This document shows, piece by piece, positions 39,967-49,446 of a stretch of 64,000 nucleotides of DNA. Source of the DNA: Gammaproteobacteria bacterium (GTDB taxonomy: Bacteria; Pseudomonadota; Gammaproteobacteria; Berkiellales; Berkiellaceae); assembly GCA_016191245.1 (NCBI GenBank), contig JACPOY010000021.1:62001-126000 (forward strand). Direction: 5' to 3'. The position numbers were made by a program, and so were the translations under genes. Every line of letters starts with the position of its first letter. The stretch's first letter is position 1. The notes beneath the pieces are model-generated. The model was not told the origin of the DNA and did no database searches. It was given only the letters and a program-made list of their open reading frames with translations.

Positions 39967-40997
39967 GAAACTCTCTGCCAGTTGATATTTTCGGAAGCTA
40001 AAAAGGGAATAATCGATTCATCTAGATAGGGATATTCTTCAGGGATGGTCCAGCTTTGCTTTTGTAAGATGATTTTATCTTGATTATATGGTAATTGATA
40101 AAAGTCTGCGCCAAATCGACTGGTAAAGTTTTCTAATTTATCTAATGCATTAGCCTGGTCAAAAATATGAGCATATATTTCAATCGCTGCATGGTGACTA
40201 AAGATCCCAGCACAGCCACAGGCAGATTCTTTTTGTGATTTTGCATGAGGTGCGCTATCGGTACCAATGAAAAATTTTGGATTGCCACTTATTGCAGCAT
40301 TGATTAATGCTTCTTGATGAATTTTTCTTTTTAATACGGGTAAACAATAATGATGTGGTCGCAGTCCGCCGACAAATAATGCATTCCTGTTATAGAGCAA
40401 ATGTTGTGGTGTAATTGTTGCTGCCAGCGTGTCAGGACCTGATAAAACAAAATCAACCGCATCTTTAGTCGTAATATGTTCAAAAACAATTTTTAAGTCA
40501 GGAAATTGTTTAACAATATCTTGTAAATGCTTATCAATAAATACTCGTTCCCTGTCATATACATCGACGTCATGATCATTGACTTCGCCATGGATCAAAA
40601 GTGGGAGTTGATGCTTGGCCATTGTCTCGAAAATAGAATAAAGAGACAATAATTTGCCAACACCTGCTTGTGAATTGGTTGTTACACCTGCCGGATATAG
40701 CTTACAGGCAAAAATAAGAGGGCTTTGGGCAGCATGAGTGATGATATCTGGGGTCGTATTATCTTTTAAGTACAGCGTCATTAATGGTTGAAATGAAACA
40801 TCATTAGGTACATGTGCCATGATTCGATGATAGTAAGCTTCAGCAGCCTCTACATCACTGACCGGCGTTTGCAAATTGGGCATGGCAATGACGCGTTTAA
40901 ATTGCTTGGTAGCCATTGGTATTGTCGTTGTCAGTGCTATGCCGTCTCGAAGATGGCAATGCCAGTCATCTGGATAAATAATCTCTATTTGTTGCAT
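39963..40997 (-). CDS. pyrC: dihydroorotase PyrC
   Basis: The 344-residue class II dihydroorotase shows the zinc ligands HCHLRDG (about 13-19), the carbamylated lysine in FACKLYPAGVTTNSQAG (about 100), LIHGEV, FEHITT and the metal aspartate in FIGTDSAPH. It closes N-carbamoyl-aspartate to dihydroorotate in pyrimidine synthesis. Length matches E. coli PyrC (348). rnt follows with a four-base overlap, an order also seen in other gammaproteobacteria. Confidence 0.95.
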   Translation of the reverse strand: MQQIEIIYPDDWHCHLRDGIALTTTIPMATKQFKRVIAMPNLQTPVSDVEAAEAYYHRIMAHVPNDVSFQPLMTLYLKDNTTPDIITHAAQSPLIFACKLYPAGVTTNSQAGVGKLLSLYSIFETMAKHQLPLLIHGEVNDHDVDVYDRERVFIDKHLQDIVKQFPDLKIVFEHITTKDAVDFVLSGPDTLAATITPQHLLYNRNALFVGGLRPHHYCLPVLKRKIHQEALINAAISGNPKFFIGTDSAPHAKSQKESACGCAGIFSHHAAIEIYAHIFDQANALDKLENFTSRFGADFYQLPYNQDKIILQKQSWTIPEEYPYLDESIIPFLASENINWQRVS

Positions 40998-41062
40998 AAA
41001 CTTCTTTTATCTTTTGGTCGATAAGCTGTCGTGAGCTAAAAAAAACAAGGGATAAAGGACTA

Positions 41063-41944
41063 ATGTTGCCTACGCTCGTTAACCGTATTGTAGCTTTTTC
41101 CGTTCTCATAAGCCTAGTGGAAGTTGCTTATTCTGAGAACTTTAAAGCACCTATTGATGCTTCACAGTGGAAAACCAGTACTTCCAAACTAGAGTGCAGG
41201 TTAAGTCATACTATTCCGGGCTATGGTCATGCAACATTTAGTCAAGAATCGCATGAACACCAACGTTTTATTTTAGTATCAATACTAGGTAGGTTAACGC
41301 CGGGTAAGGCTAAACTGGAAGCTTATCCCCCACATTGGCATTATCATCAACAAAAGAAAAAAATAGCGCAGCTCCCCGTATCTGTTGGTCAACGACCGAT
41401 TAAAATGACTGACAATGCAGTTTATGAATTATTACAAAGTTTAGAGCTTGGCAACACACCGGCATTTATTATGACCCCTGCAAATACCGCCCCTCAAAAT
41501 AGTCCGCAACATGATAAAGTTGTGTTATCGCCGGTGGGCTTTCAAAAACCTTATAAAGAATATTTACAATGTATTGCCCAAATGATCCCGGATTCCTTTA
41601 ACGAGTTAAAAGTAACAACGTTACATTTTGAAAGTGGCAGTGCGATTTTGAGTAGAGGTGCTGAAGCGCGATTAAAAGAAGTCGCAGCTTTCATTCGTGC
41701 CGATGGAAAAATTCGCAAAATAACCATTGAAGGTCATTCAGATAGTAAAGGAAGTTATCAAGCCAATGCTTATTTAGCCAATCAAAGAATGTGGGCTATC
41801 AAAGATTTCTTTGTTTTGACCAATGGCATTTCTCCCAAAATGTTTGTATTAAAAGATTTTGCAGATAAAGTTCCTGTCGCACCTAATAAAACAGCAGCAG
41901 GACGCGCAAAAAATCGTCGGGTTGTGATTAAATTGTATAGATAG
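41063..41944 (+). CDS. MotY-like OmpA-family envelope protein
   Basis: The 293-residue protein has a signal peptide (about 1-25). Residues 30-~155 match the N-terminal domain of MotY (QWKTSTSKLECRLSHTIPGY, a beta-rich domain that ends with EYLQCIAQMIP). Residues ~175-290 are an OmpA peptidoglycan-binding domain (TIEGHSDSKGSYQANAYLA and AAGRAKNRRVVIK). MotY forms the T ring of sodium-driven flagellar motors, anchoring stators to peptidoglycan. No flagellar or motor gene is nearby, so this copy may serve another envelope role. The ATG has AAAGGA just upstream. Confidence 0.78.
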   Translation: MLPTLVNRIVAFSVLISLVEVAYSENFKAPIDASQWKTSTSKLECRLSHTIPGYGHATFSQESHEHQRFILVSILGRLTPGKAKLEAYPPHWHYHQQKKKIAQLPVSVGQRPIKMTDNAVYELLQSLELGNTPAFIMTPANTAPQNSPQHDKVVLSPVGFQKPYKEYLQCIAQMIPDSFNELKVTTLHFESGSAILSRGAEARLKEVAAFIRADGKIRKITIEGHSDSKGSYQANAYLANQRMWAIKDFFVLTNGISPKMFVLKDFADKVPVAPNKTAAGRAKNRRVVIKLYR

Positions 41945-41965
41945 CGTTTGTAGCGTAGATTTATT

Positions 41966-42013
41966 GCCCCCTTTGGAATCAAAGGGGGCCGTCATTTAGA
42001 CGGGGGATTTATA
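41966..42013. repeat. half copy of the MITE-like family
   Basis: CCCCCTTTGGAATCAAAGG with the right end CGGGGGATTT corresponds closely to the right half of the element at 46865-46988. The left arm is absent. Confidence 0.7.
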
Positions 42014-42434
42014 TTAGTCTTTTGATCATTTCTAAATATTTTTGTTCATTCGACGCAGAGTCGTGTTGAAAATTATCAACCAGTACTCTGGCCAGACATT
42101 CCATCATTTTGTGTTCTGTGAGCGTTTGATCATGATGTTTTTTTAATAATTTTTGATAAAGTTCGCGAATGCCTTGTGGTCTATCGGCACTCACTTGTTC
42201 ACAAATAGTGACATGCAGCGCTAAATGGAAGAAGGGATTGCCATCAATAGCAAACTTTTCCGCCTGAAAATTCTCAAATGATTCTTGATGTGAAAAAATA
42301 GGGTGATATTCAGGATGTCGCTTAATAATATCAACAATGATGGCTTCCATTGGTGTTAACGGTAAACTTTTCAATTCTTTTTGCCAAGCGTCAAAGTATA
42401 CTTTACGCATGGAAGCAGGGGAGTTGTCGTCCAT
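42009..42434 (-). CDS. DUF1841 family protein
   Basis: The 141-residue protein matches DUF1841: MRKVYFDAWQKELKSLPLTP, VDIIKRHPEYHPIF, NPFFHLALHVTICEQVSADR, PQGIRELYQKLL and a C-terminal KMMECLARVL. The family is widespread in beta- and gammaproteobacteria and its function is unknown. It is the last gene of a same-strand run metG-ferredoxin-nth-DUF1841, eight bases after nth. Confidence 0.82.
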   Translation of the reverse strand: MDDNSPASMRKVYFDAWQKELKSLPLTPMEAIIVDIIKRHPEYHPIFSHQESFENFQAEKFAIDGNPFFHLALHVTICEQVSADRPQGIRELYQKLLKKHHDQTLTEHKMMECLARVLVDNFQHDSASNEQKYLEMIKRLI

Positions 42435-42442
42435 ATTCCAAC

Positions 42443-43075
42443 CTATAATATTTTATCTGGGTATTCACATAAATCTTCAATAACACATTGCCCACATTTT
42501 GGTTTTCGGGCAGTACAAGTATAGCGTCCATGTAAAATCAACCAATGATGCGCATCTTTTTGGTATGTTTTAGGAACGACTTTCAATAATTGTTTTTCTA
42601 CTTCAAGCGGTGTTTTGCCGCATGCTAATTTAGTGCGATTTGCAACACGAAAAATATGAGTGTCTACCGCAATGGTAGGTTCTCCAAAAGCCGTATTTAA
42701 TATCACATTTGCTGTTTTTCGTCCCACGCCAGGCAAGGCTTCTAAAGCTTCACGTGAATGGGGAACTTGAGAGTGATGTTCTGATACTAAAATTTGACAT
42801 GTTTTGATAATATTGTTTGCTTTAGTATGATAAAGACCAATGGATTTTATATAGGTTTTTAACCCATCAACCCCCAATTTCAGTATTTTTTTGGGTGTAT
42901 TGGCCACTTGATATAACTTTTTAGTAGCCAAATTGACGCTGATATCTGTTGCTTGTGCAGATAATATCACCGCAATCAGTAATTCGAACTCTGATTTGTA
43001 ATGTAATTCAGTGGTGGGGTTTGGATTTTGCTTGGCAAAACGTTTAAAAATTTCTTCCCGTGTTTGCTTATTCAT
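42443..43075 (-). CDS. nth: endonuclease III Nth
   Basis: The 210-residue DNA glycosylase/AP lyase has the helix-hairpin-helix [14 protein letters not shown] with the catalytic lysine, the catalytic aspartate in [12 protein letters not shown], and the C-terminal 4Fe-4S site with spacing C-x6-C-x2-C-x5-C ([17 protein letters not shown]). It removes oxidised pyrimidines in base-excision repair. Its start overlaps the end of the ferredoxin gene by eight bases. Confidence 0.95.
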   Translation of the reverse strand: MNKQTREEIFKRFAKQNPNPTTELHYKSEFELLIAVILSAQATDISVNLATKKLYQVANTPKKILKLGVDGLKTYIKSIGLYHTKANNIIKTCQILVSEHHSQVPHSREALEALPGVGRKTANVILNTAFGEPTIAVDTHIFRVANRTKLACGKTPLEVEKQLLKVVPKTYQKDAHHWLILHGRYTCTARKPKCGQCVIEDLCEYPDKIL

Positions 43076-43475
43076 GCTCTGCCCAGAGTAATAACTTCTT
43101 TTTATTTTTCGATCTTAAGAGCGATGCGGCAATGAACTCTTTCATATTGATGGACGCAAAGCTTTGATCCTTCAAACGCTTTTCTTGTTCTTGTTTTGCA
43201 AGTCTTTCTTTTCTTGCATGGTGTCGAGATTTTGCTATTTGAGCGCGTTGATTTCTGGCATTTGCATCCATCTCCATGACTTCAACGATGTTGATGCAAT
43301 TGACAGGGCAAGGCGGTAAACATAAATTACAGCCAATACAACTTTCAAATAATACAGTGTGGGTCTGCTTAGTTGCGCCAATGATAGCATCAACAGGACA
43401 GGCATCGATGCATTTTGTGCATCCGATGCATGAACTTTCATCGATAACGACCACTGACACAGTTTTTGACATCAC
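43068..43475 (-). CDS. two-cluster 4Fe-4S ferredoxin, RnfB/RsxB-like fragment type
   Basis: The 135-residue protein has two CxxCxxCxxxCP motifs, [16 protein letters not shown] (about 17-32) and [16 protein letters not shown] (about 47-62). A basic helical tail of about 70 residues follows. The cluster region resembles the ferredoxin part of RnfB/RsxB, but the membrane anchor and the N-terminal Fe-S domain are missing, so it is a soluble protein. It lies between metG (four-base overlap) and nth (eight-base overlap). Nth is also a 4Fe-4S protein, so a role in supplying electrons or clusters is possible but unproven. Confidence 0.85.
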   Translation of the reverse strand: MMSKTVSVVVIDESSCIGCTKCIDACPVDAIIGATKQTHTVLFESCIGCNLCLPPCPVNCINIVEVMEMDANARNQRAQIAKSRHHARKERLAKQEQEKRLKDQSFASINMKEFIAASLLRSKNKKKLLLWAEHE

Positions 43476-45517
43476 TTAACCTTCATACCTGCTTGCGCGC
43501 CAGCATGAGGCTCTAAAATCCAAAGATCTTTACCACCAGGTCCTGCTGCTAATACCATACCTTCAGATAAACCAAACCGCATTTGGCGCGGAGCAAGATT
43601 AGCTACCATGACAGTCATTTTACCAATAAGATCTTCTGGTTGATAAGCAGATTTAATGCCAGCAAACACTTGACGGTTTTCTTCACCGATATTCAAAGTT
43701 AGTTTGAGCAGTTTATCGGCACCTTCAACATGTTCTGCATTGACAATTTTTGCAATTCGTAAATCAACTTTAGCAAATTCATTGTAAGTAATAATTGGCG
43801 CGATATCAGATGGGGTAGGTTTGCTGATATTTTCTGCTGGAGTAGGGGTATCTGTCATGAGCGTTTTTCCTTTTTCAAGTATAGCTTCTACTTGTTTGGG
43901 ATCAATTCTTTGCAACAAAGGTTGATAAGGATTGATGGTATGATTGAGTAAAGGTTTATGGATATCTTGCCATTGCATAGGGGCTATATTTAAAAACTTT
44001 TCAACATTGGAAGCAATTTGAGGTAAAACGGGCTTTAAATAAATCGTCAGTAAACGAAATAGGTTAATTGCTTGAGTACAAACCAATTGTACCTTTTCAT
44101 GATTTTCGGGGTTTTTAATTAATTCCCAGGGTTTGTTTTGATCCACAAATTGATTGGCCAAATCTGCTAACGCCATAATATCGCGAATCGCTCGATGATA
44201 TTGACGTGATTCAAAATTATCTCGTATTTGTGTATTCTCACTAACAAAGCGCAAGTATAGCGCCTCATCAAAAAGTTTATCTGCTAATTTGCCTTCAAAA
44301 TTTTTGCTGATAAAACCGGCACAACGACTGGCGATATTCACGTATTTGCCAATTAAATCAGCATTCACGCGAGTAGTAAAATCATCTAAGTTTAAATCCA
44401 AATCGTCAATGCCATCATTTAATTTGGCGGCTAAGTAATAGCGAAGGTATTCTGGTGCAAGATGATCCAGATAATTACGTGCGGTGATAAAGGTGCCACG
44501 TGATTTAGACATTTTTTGACCATTCACGGTTAAAAAGCCATGAGCGTACAATGCAGTGGGAGTGCGAAATTGACTTGCAGCGAGCATCGCGGGCCAAAAG
44601 AGTGCATGGAAATATACAATATCTTTGCCGATAAAATGGTACAACTCACAAGTACTATCTTTGCCCCAGAAAGTCTCGAATAAGTCAGTTTTATTTTTAT
44701 CACACCAATTTTTAAAACTGGCCATGTAGCCAATAGGCGCATCTAACCAAACATAAAAATATTTATTCTCAGTATTTGGAATAGGAAAACCAAAGTAAGG
44801 ACCGTCACGTGAAATATCCCATTGACGAAGTCCTGCTTCAAACCATTCGTTTAACTTATTGGTAATTTGGGGTTGTAAATGTTCTTGGGTTGTCCATTTT
44901 TTCAGTAAATCGGTATAGTTTTCTAGTTTGAAAAAATAGTGTTCAGATTCTCGTTCAATAGGGGCCACGCCTGAAACAACTGAAATAGGGTTTTTCAAAT
45001 CGGTTGGAGCGTAGGTTGCTCCGCAAACTTCACAACTGTCGCCGTATTGATCTTTAGCACCACACTTAGGACACTCGCCTTTGACATATCTATCTGGCAA
45101 AAACATATTTTTGACAGGATCAAAAGCTTGAGTAATTTTTTTGGCAACAATGTCACCATTAGCTTGTAATCTGGAATAGATTAATTCAGTTAATGTTTTG
45201 TTTTCTGTTGAATGCGTGGTATGAAAATTATTAAAATCAATTAAAAATGCAGCAAAATCTGTTTTGTGTTCTTGATTGATTTCGCTAACGAGTTGTTCTG
45301 GGGTAATGCCTCGTTTTTCCGCTTGTAACATAATAGGGGTGCCATGCGCATCTGAGCCACAGACATGGATGCATTCATGACCTTGCATTCTTTGTAAACG
45401 CACCCAAATATCACTTTGAATGGTTTCAAGGATATGGCCAAGGTGCAAGGATCCATTTGCATAATAAAGGGCACTAGTTACTAAAATATGGCGGTTGTTA
45501 GGCATTTTTTCACTCAT
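43472..45517 (-). CDS. metG: methionyl-tRNA synthetase
   Basis: The 681-residue class I synthetase has the HIGH-type motif in [17 protein letters not shown] (HLGH), the zinc knuckle [19 protein letters not shown] (about 145-163), the KMSKS loop in [11 protein letters not shown], and a C-terminal tRNA-binding OB domain (about 580-681, [20 protein letters not shown]). It charges tRNA-Met. The divergent mrp gene is next to it, as in many gammaproteobacteria. Confidence 0.96.
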   Translation of the reverse strand: MSEKMPNNRHILVTSALYYANGSLHLGHILETIQSDIWVRLQRMQGHECIHVCGSDAHGTPIMLQAEKRGITPEQLVSEINQEHKTDFAAFLIDFNNFHTTHSTENKTLTELIYSRLQANGDIVAKKITQAFDPVKNMFLPDRYVKGECPKCGAKDQYGDSCEVCGATYAPTDLKNPISVVSGVAPIERESEHYFFKLENYTDLLKKWTTQEHLQPQITNKLNEWFEAGLRQWDISRDGPYFGFPIPNTENKYFYVWLDAPIGYMASFKNWCDKNKTDLFETFWGKDSTCELYHFIGKDIVYFHALFWPAMLAASQFRTPTALYAHGFLTVNGQKMSKSRGTFITARNYLDHLAPEYLRYYLAAKLNDGIDDLDLNLDDFTTRVNADLIGKYVNIASRCAGFISKNFEGKLADKLFDEALYLRFVSENTQIRDNFESRQYHRAIRDIMALADLANQFVDQNKPWELIKNPENHEKVQLVCTQAINLFRLLTIYLKPVLPQIASNVEKFLNIAPMQWQDIHKPLLNHTINPYQPLLQRIDPKQVEAILEKGKTLMTDTPTPAENISKPTPSDIAPIITYNEFAKVDLRIAKIVNAEHVEGADKLLKLTLNIGEENRQVFAGIKSAYQPEDLIGKMTVMVANLAPRQMRFGLSEGMVLAAGPGGKDLWILEPHAGAQAGMKVK

Positions 45518-45569
45518 GAATTATTTTCATTTACGTATTTGTTCATTTCTTTATTTCCGTGAAATAAAT

Positions 45570-45609
45570 CACCCCTCACCCTAACCCTCTCCCGCAAGGG
45601 GAGAGGGGA
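45570..45609. repeat. REP-like C-rich hairpin (left of inverted pair)
   Basis: A full consensus copy (stem CCCTCTCCCGCAAGGGGAG) lies between the divergent metG and mrp genes, facing the inverted copy at 45634-45667. Confidence 0.85.
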
Positions 45610-45633
45610 TCAGAATAAGAATCTCGAAATCTT

Positions 45634-45667
45634 ATTCCCTCTCCCCTTGCGGGAGAGGGTGAGGGGT
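45634..45667. repeat. REP-like C-rich hairpin (right of inverted pair)
   Basis: The copy CCCTCTCCCCTTGCGGGAG, running on to GGGTGAGGGG, is inverted relative to 45570-45609. The pair could fold into one long hairpin. Confidence 0.85.
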
Positions 45668-45771
45668 TTTGAAAATCATGCAAGTATAACTTTTTATGGG
45701 GATAAGTTCCATTTTCGACTAAAAATCATGCTAAAATGTCAGCCTTCGCTGGCTTTGAGAGAGATGACCCT

Positions 45772-46860
45772 ATGGTTGCCCCCATCCCTTCCCAGATTAT
45801 GTCGATTTTGGGAACGATTATTGATCCTTACCTCAATATGGACTTAGGTCGGGCTAAAGTTATTCATGAAATTGCCATTCATGAAAAAACCATAGAGATC
45901 CGCTTGCAATATCCTTACCCCATTTTGAACCGCGTTGCGGCCATTAAAGAACGAATTAATTTAGCTATCCAAACTGATTGGCCTGGTTATGAGGTTTCTT
46001 TGAACCTTACCTGGAAAGTGCGCCGCCATCGTGTTCAAAAAGGATTAAAAAATAAGCCAGCTATCAAAAACATTATTGCTGTTGCTTCAGGTAAAGGTGG
46101 CGTGGGTAAATCGACGGTTGCGGTTAATCTTGCGTTAGCGTTGCGAGGACTGGGAGCAAGTGTTGCCTTATTGGATGCTGATATTTATGGACCAAGCCAA
46201 CCACTGATGTTAGGTAAGCAAGGCACGAAGGCTTATACCCATCAAAAAAAGCTACTTCCTGTTGAAAGCTTAGGGATCCAATCGATATCCATTGGTTATT
46301 TAGTGAATGATGAAAGTCCCATGGTCTGGCGTGGCCCCATGGTGAGCAGTGCATTACAGCAACTCCTCAATGATACGGCCTGGGCCGAATGCGATTATTT
46401 AATTATAGATTTACCGCCTGGTACAGGTGATATTCAACTTACCATGGCACAAAAGATCCCCATCAGTGGAGCCATCGTTGTCACGACTCCACAAGATATT
46501 TCACTGCTAGATGCTCGCAAAGCATGTAAAATGTTTGAAAAAGTAGAAGTGCCGGTACTTGGCATTGTAGAAAATATGAGTTGGCATATTTGTGGATCAT
46601 GTGGCCATCGTGATGCTATTTTTGGATCTGATGGCGGTGAAAAAATGGCAAAAGAATTTAATATGCCCTTACTTGCACAATTACCTTTACATGCCAAAGT
46701 GCGAGAACTGTGTGATAAGGGAGAACCCATTATTGCATCCGATCCTACAAGCACATTGGCTAAACCTTACTGGGAAATGGCGCAACGCGTAGCAGGTGCG
46801 CTTGCGCTTCGCGAAGTGGATTATTCAATTGCTCTTTCGGAGAGTGTTTTGGAGACCTAA
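45772..46860 (+). CDS. mrp: Mrp/ApbC iron-sulfur cluster carrier ATPase
   Basis: The ATG at 45772 follows GAGAGAG by eight bases and gives 362 residues; an ATG at 45736 is in frame. An N-terminal MIP18/DUF59-like domain (about 5-80) precedes a P-loop ATPase with the deviant Walker A ASGKGGVGKSTVAVNLALAL, Walker B-type DYLIIDLPPGTGDIQLT and the cluster-binding C-x2-C in HICGSCGHRD. Mrp binds and transfers 4Fe-4S clusters. It is divergent from metG. Confidence 0.93.
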   Translation: MVAPIPSQIMSILGTIIDPYLNMDLGRAKVIHEIAIHEKTIEIRLQYPYPILNRVAAIKERINLAIQTDWPGYEVSLNLTWKVRRHRVQKGLKNKPAIKNIIAVASGKGGVGKSTVAVNLALALRGLGASVALLDADIYGPSQPLMLGKQGTKAYTHQKKLLPVESLGIQSISIGYLVNDESPMVWRGPMVSSALQQLLNDTAWAECDYLIIDLPPGTGDIQLTMAQKIPISGAIVVTTPQDISLLDARKACKMFEKVEVPVLGIVENMSWHICGSCGHRDAIFGSDGGEKMAKEFNMPLLAQLPLHAKVRELCDKGEPIIASDPTSTLAKPYWEMAQRVAGALALREVDYSIALSESVLET

Positions 46861-46864
46861 GAGT

Positions 46865-46988
46865 AATCCACCCGCGATAGGAATCGCGACCTCCTTTGAT
46901 GCCAAAGGAGGCGTTGGTCGTCTTCGGCGACCTAAGCCAATGCCCACTTTGGAATCAAAGGGGGCCGCCTTTTAGGCGGGGGATTTTT
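46865..46988. repeat. MITE-like element, left copy flanking dcd
   Basis: It begins AATCCACCCGCGAT and ends GGCGGGGGATTTTT, with the internal palindromes CCTCCTTTGATGCCAAAGGAGG and CTTTGGAATCAAAGG. The copy after dcd is the same sequence inverted. It ends about 23 bases before the dcd ATG. Confidence 0.82.
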
Positions 46989-47011
46989 AGAAAAAATTAA
47001 GGAATACATAT

Positions 47012-47578
47012 ATGGCAATTAAATCTGACAAATGGATTAAAAAAATGGCAACTGAAGCGGGTTTAATCGAACCTTTTGTCAGCACCCAAGTGCGCTTCAA
47101 AGAGAATCAAAAAATTGTTTCCTATGGCACGTCAAGTTATGGCTACGATGTACGTTGTGCCAACGAATTTAAAGTATTTACCAATATTTATTCTAGTGTG
47201 GTCGATCCGAAAAACTTCGATGAAAACAGCTTTGTTAACATGGTCGGGGATGTTTGTATCATTCCTCCTAATTCATTTGTGTTGGCAAGAACGGTAGAAT
47301 ATTTTCGTATTCCGCGCAATATTTTGACCATTTGTTTGGGGAAATCTACTTATGCGCGTTGTGGCATTATTGTTAACGTCACGCCACTTGAGCCAGAATG
47401 GGAAGGGCATGTCACTTTAGAATTTTCCAATACCACGCCATTACCAGCAAAAATTTATGCCAATGAAGGCGTAGCACAAATGTTGTTTTTAGAATCCGAT
47501 GAAGTCTGCGAAGTATCTTATCGCGACAGAGGTGGTAAATATCAGGGGCAAAAAGGCGTTACCTTGCCAATAACTTAA
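47012..47578 (+). CDS. dcd: dCTP deaminase
   Basis: The 188-residue trimeric deaminase shows [17 protein letters not shown] text ([18 protein letters not shown]), [12 protein letters not shown], the nucleotide-binding [20 protein letters not shown] and the catalytic glutamate region [17 protein letters not shown]. It converts dCTP to dUTP on the way to dTTP. The length equals E. coli Dcd (193) within a few residues. The gene sits exactly between two inverted repeats, with the right repeat starting in its stop codon. Confidence 0.95.
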   Translation: MAIKSDKWIKKMATEAGLIEPFVSTQVRFKENQKIVSYGTSSYGYDVRCANEFKVFTNIYSSVVDPKNFDENSFVNMVGDVCIIPPNSFVLARTVEYFRIPRNILTICLGKSTYARCGIIVNVTPLEPEWEGHVTLEFSNTTPLPAKIYANEGVAQMLFLESDEVCEVSYRDRGGKYQGQKGVTLPIT

Positions 47579-47752
47579 AAATCCCCCGTCGTCGATACGG
47601 CCCCCTTTTTCAAAGTGGGCGTTAGTCGCAAAGAGACTTGAGAGTTTAGCAAATTTAGCAGTTATATTATTTCTATTGGCAGAGGTCGCTTCAAGGCGAC
47701 CAAGGCCTCCTTTGGCATCAAAGGAGGTCGCGATTCTTATCGCGGGTGGATT
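47577..47752. repeat. MITE-like element, right copy flanking dcd (inverted)
   Basis: It runs from AAAAATCCCCC (overlapping the dcd stop) to CGCGGGTGGATT and is the inverse of 46865-46988, including CCTCCTTTGGCATCAAAGGAGG. It has about 50 extra AT-rich bases in the middle. Confidence 0.82.
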
Positions 47753-47995
47753 TTACAATGAAGCGTTCGCCCAGTCATACAACATAACACCACCGATAAT
47801 TGCACCACTGGCAATGGCAGTAGGAATGCTGCAAGCGGCAAAGAATTTCAATCCAGCTAATAAAGACCATCCATGTATAGCTTCAATAGTGCCAAATGCT
47901 AAACCAGAAGATGCGCCAGCAATGGCGACAACTTGCCAATTTTCATAGTTTGCACCGCTAATAGATTGGATTTCAACATATGTTAATTCACGCAT
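47753..47995 (-). CDS. small 80-aa protein with bacteriocin-like leader and hydrophobic core
   Basis: The leader MRELTYVEIQSISGA closely follows the class II bacteriocin double-glycine pattern and matches that of the 12240 protein, also 80 residues. After the Gly-Ala, the core is hydrophobic and rich in Gly and Ala (VVAIAGASSGLAFG, SIPTAIASGAIIGGVMLYDW), with small-residue spacing like the G-x3-G motifs of two-peptide bacteriocins. The ATG is preceded by GGAAG, in a 12-base gap after the DUF3108 stop, so it may be the last gene of the purM-purN-DUF3108 run. No exporter or immunity gene is evident nearby. Function is unproven. Confidence 0.72.
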   Translation of the reverse strand: MRELTYVEIQSISGANYENWQVVAIAGASSGLAFGTIEAIHGWSLLAGLKFFAACSIPTAIASGAIIGGVMLYDWANASL

Positions 47996-48007
47996 AATAC
48001 AACTTCC

Positions 48008-48769
48008 TTATGAACGGTGAGGTAACGTAGAGAAAGTGAGGATTTCACCTGTTGCAACTTGTTTTCCTTTGCGAAATTGGATCATTTTTACAGGTAAGTA
48101 ATCCAATTTTTTTGCAAACCACATTGTTGTTCGGTGTCCTTTGCGTGAAATATGTTCTACTTTCACCGTATCTAAAACGCCGAGTTTTGTTTGAAGACGT
48201 TCAGCACCTAGGATCTCAAAGGTATAATTTTTCAGTTTGTCATCTTCGGCAACAATATAAGAAAAATCATTCTTTCCACTTAATAATGCTTGTCGCAAAC
48301 ACAAAGTTTGTGTGAGCTTGTCTTGGATCCCATGAGGCATTGTAGTTTCCCATGGGGTTGGGATTTCTCGATTAACGATTTTATTACTTTTCCAGTCGAA
48401 TAAAACATTGCCCTTTTTATGACGTTTACCTTCGCGAATATTGTAATAATAATTTTGAGGTAAAAATTGACCTTGCTTCCAGTCAAAATCGCTACTTTCA
48501 ACATAATGAAAGGGTAAAAAACGCATATTGGGTTCTGTTCGCGCTTCCATGTGATATTGACCATTGTTGAGTCGTTTTAACTGATGTACAGACTCACCTG
48601 CATAGAGTCCATGCCAACTGACGGCGTAGTGCGCTTCGTATTCAGTTAAGGGAAAGCTATTGGGATCTTCTTTGATATAGGCATGAACGCTTGGGCTCAT
48701 CATCCAGATCATAATAGCAATGAGGGTACTAAAAAATAAGAAATTAAGTTGCGATATTGGGTTCTTCAA
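48008..48769 (-). CDS. DUF3108 domain-containing periplasmic protein
   Basis: The 253-residue protein has an N-terminal hydrophobic signal (about 8-28). The DUF3108 body contains YEAHYAVSWHGLYAGESVHQ, FLPFHYVESSDFDWKQGQF, the NYYYNIREGKRHKKGNVLFDW block and a C-terminal YLPVKMIQFRKGKQVATGE. The family is a periplasmic beta-rich group of unknown function, often next to purN. The start is TTG at 48769, in a four-base overlap with the purN stop (TTGA). Confidence 0.82.
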   Translation of the reverse strand: MKNPISQLNFLFFSTLIAIMIWMMSPSVHAYIKEDPNSFPLTEYEAHYAVSWHGLYAGESVHQLKRLNNGQYHMEARTEPNMRFLPFHYVESSDFDWKQGQFLPQNYYYNIREGKRHKKGNVLFDWKSNKIVNREIPTPWETTMPHGIQDKLTQTLCLRQALLSGKNDFSYIVAEDDKLKNYTFEILGAERLQTKLGVLDTVKVEHISRKGHRTTMWFAKKLDYLPVKMIQFRKGKQVATGEILTFSTLPHRS

Positions 48770-49446
48770 CTTACTATTCCTTGCGCAGTTGGTAGCGATA
48801 ACTGCAAACCTTGTTCAGCTAGATGCTTGCCATCTAATGTAACAATATTTTGTTCAACTTTTAAGCGATTTTGTGCAAACAGGCTGATTACCTGTGAATA
48901 CAGCCAATGTTCAGCGGTCAAAACCCTTTCAGAAAGGCTTTTTTCATCATCATTGGCGAGTACGGCTACTTTGACTTGTGCCACAATTGGTCCACCGTCT
49001 AACTCTTGTGTCACAAAATGAACACTTGCTCCATGTTCTTTATCACCAGATGCTAACACTCTTTGATGAGTGTGCAGGCCTTTATAATTGGGCAACAATG
49101 CAGGGTGGATGTTCAGAATGCGCCCTTCAAAATGAGAAACAAAAGTCGAGGACAAAATTCGCATAAATCCAGCCAACACTATCAGTGTGGGTTGATACGC
49201 TTCGATTTTGTTAATAAGGGCTTGTTCAAAATCCGCAGGATTAGAAAAGAGGGTATGATCGACAATAGCAGTAGGAATACTCGCAAGTTCTGCGCGCTGC
49301 AAGCCAAAAGCCTGTGGACGGTTACTAATCACGCCGACAATATTGATAAGGGGATCATTACTTGTATTGTCTATGATTGCTTGTAAATTACTACCATTGC
49401 CGCTAATTAATACAACGACACGACAAGGGTTGTTATCACTGGGCAT
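48766..49446 (-). CDS. purN: phosphoribosylglycinamide formyltransferase PurN
   Basis: ATG 49446, with GGAG seven bases upstream inside purM, gives 226 residues; a longer frame to 49491 is out of keeping with the family. Motifs: [14 protein letters not shown] (phosphate binding), [14 protein letters not shown] (catalytic Asn and His) and [17 protein letters not shown] (catalytic Asp). It formylates GAR with 10-formyl-tetrahydrofolate in purine synthesis. It overlaps the purM end by 11 bases. Confidence 0.95.
   Translation of the reverse strand: MPSDNNPCRVVVLISGNGSNLQAIIDNTSNDPLINIVGVISNRPQAFGLQRAELASIPTAIVDHTLFSNPADFEQALINKIEAYQPTLIVLAGFMRILSSTFVSHFEGRILNIHPALLPNYKGLHTHQRVLASGDKEHGASVHFVTQELDGGPIVAQVKVAVLANDDEKSLSERVLTAEHWLYSQVISLFAQNRLKVEQNIVTLDGKHLAEQGLQLSLPTAQGIVS

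Noticed and set aside
47676..47948. Plus-strand frame over the 47753-47995 gene
   Set aside because: It is antisense to the leader-peptide gene and starts in the repeat.
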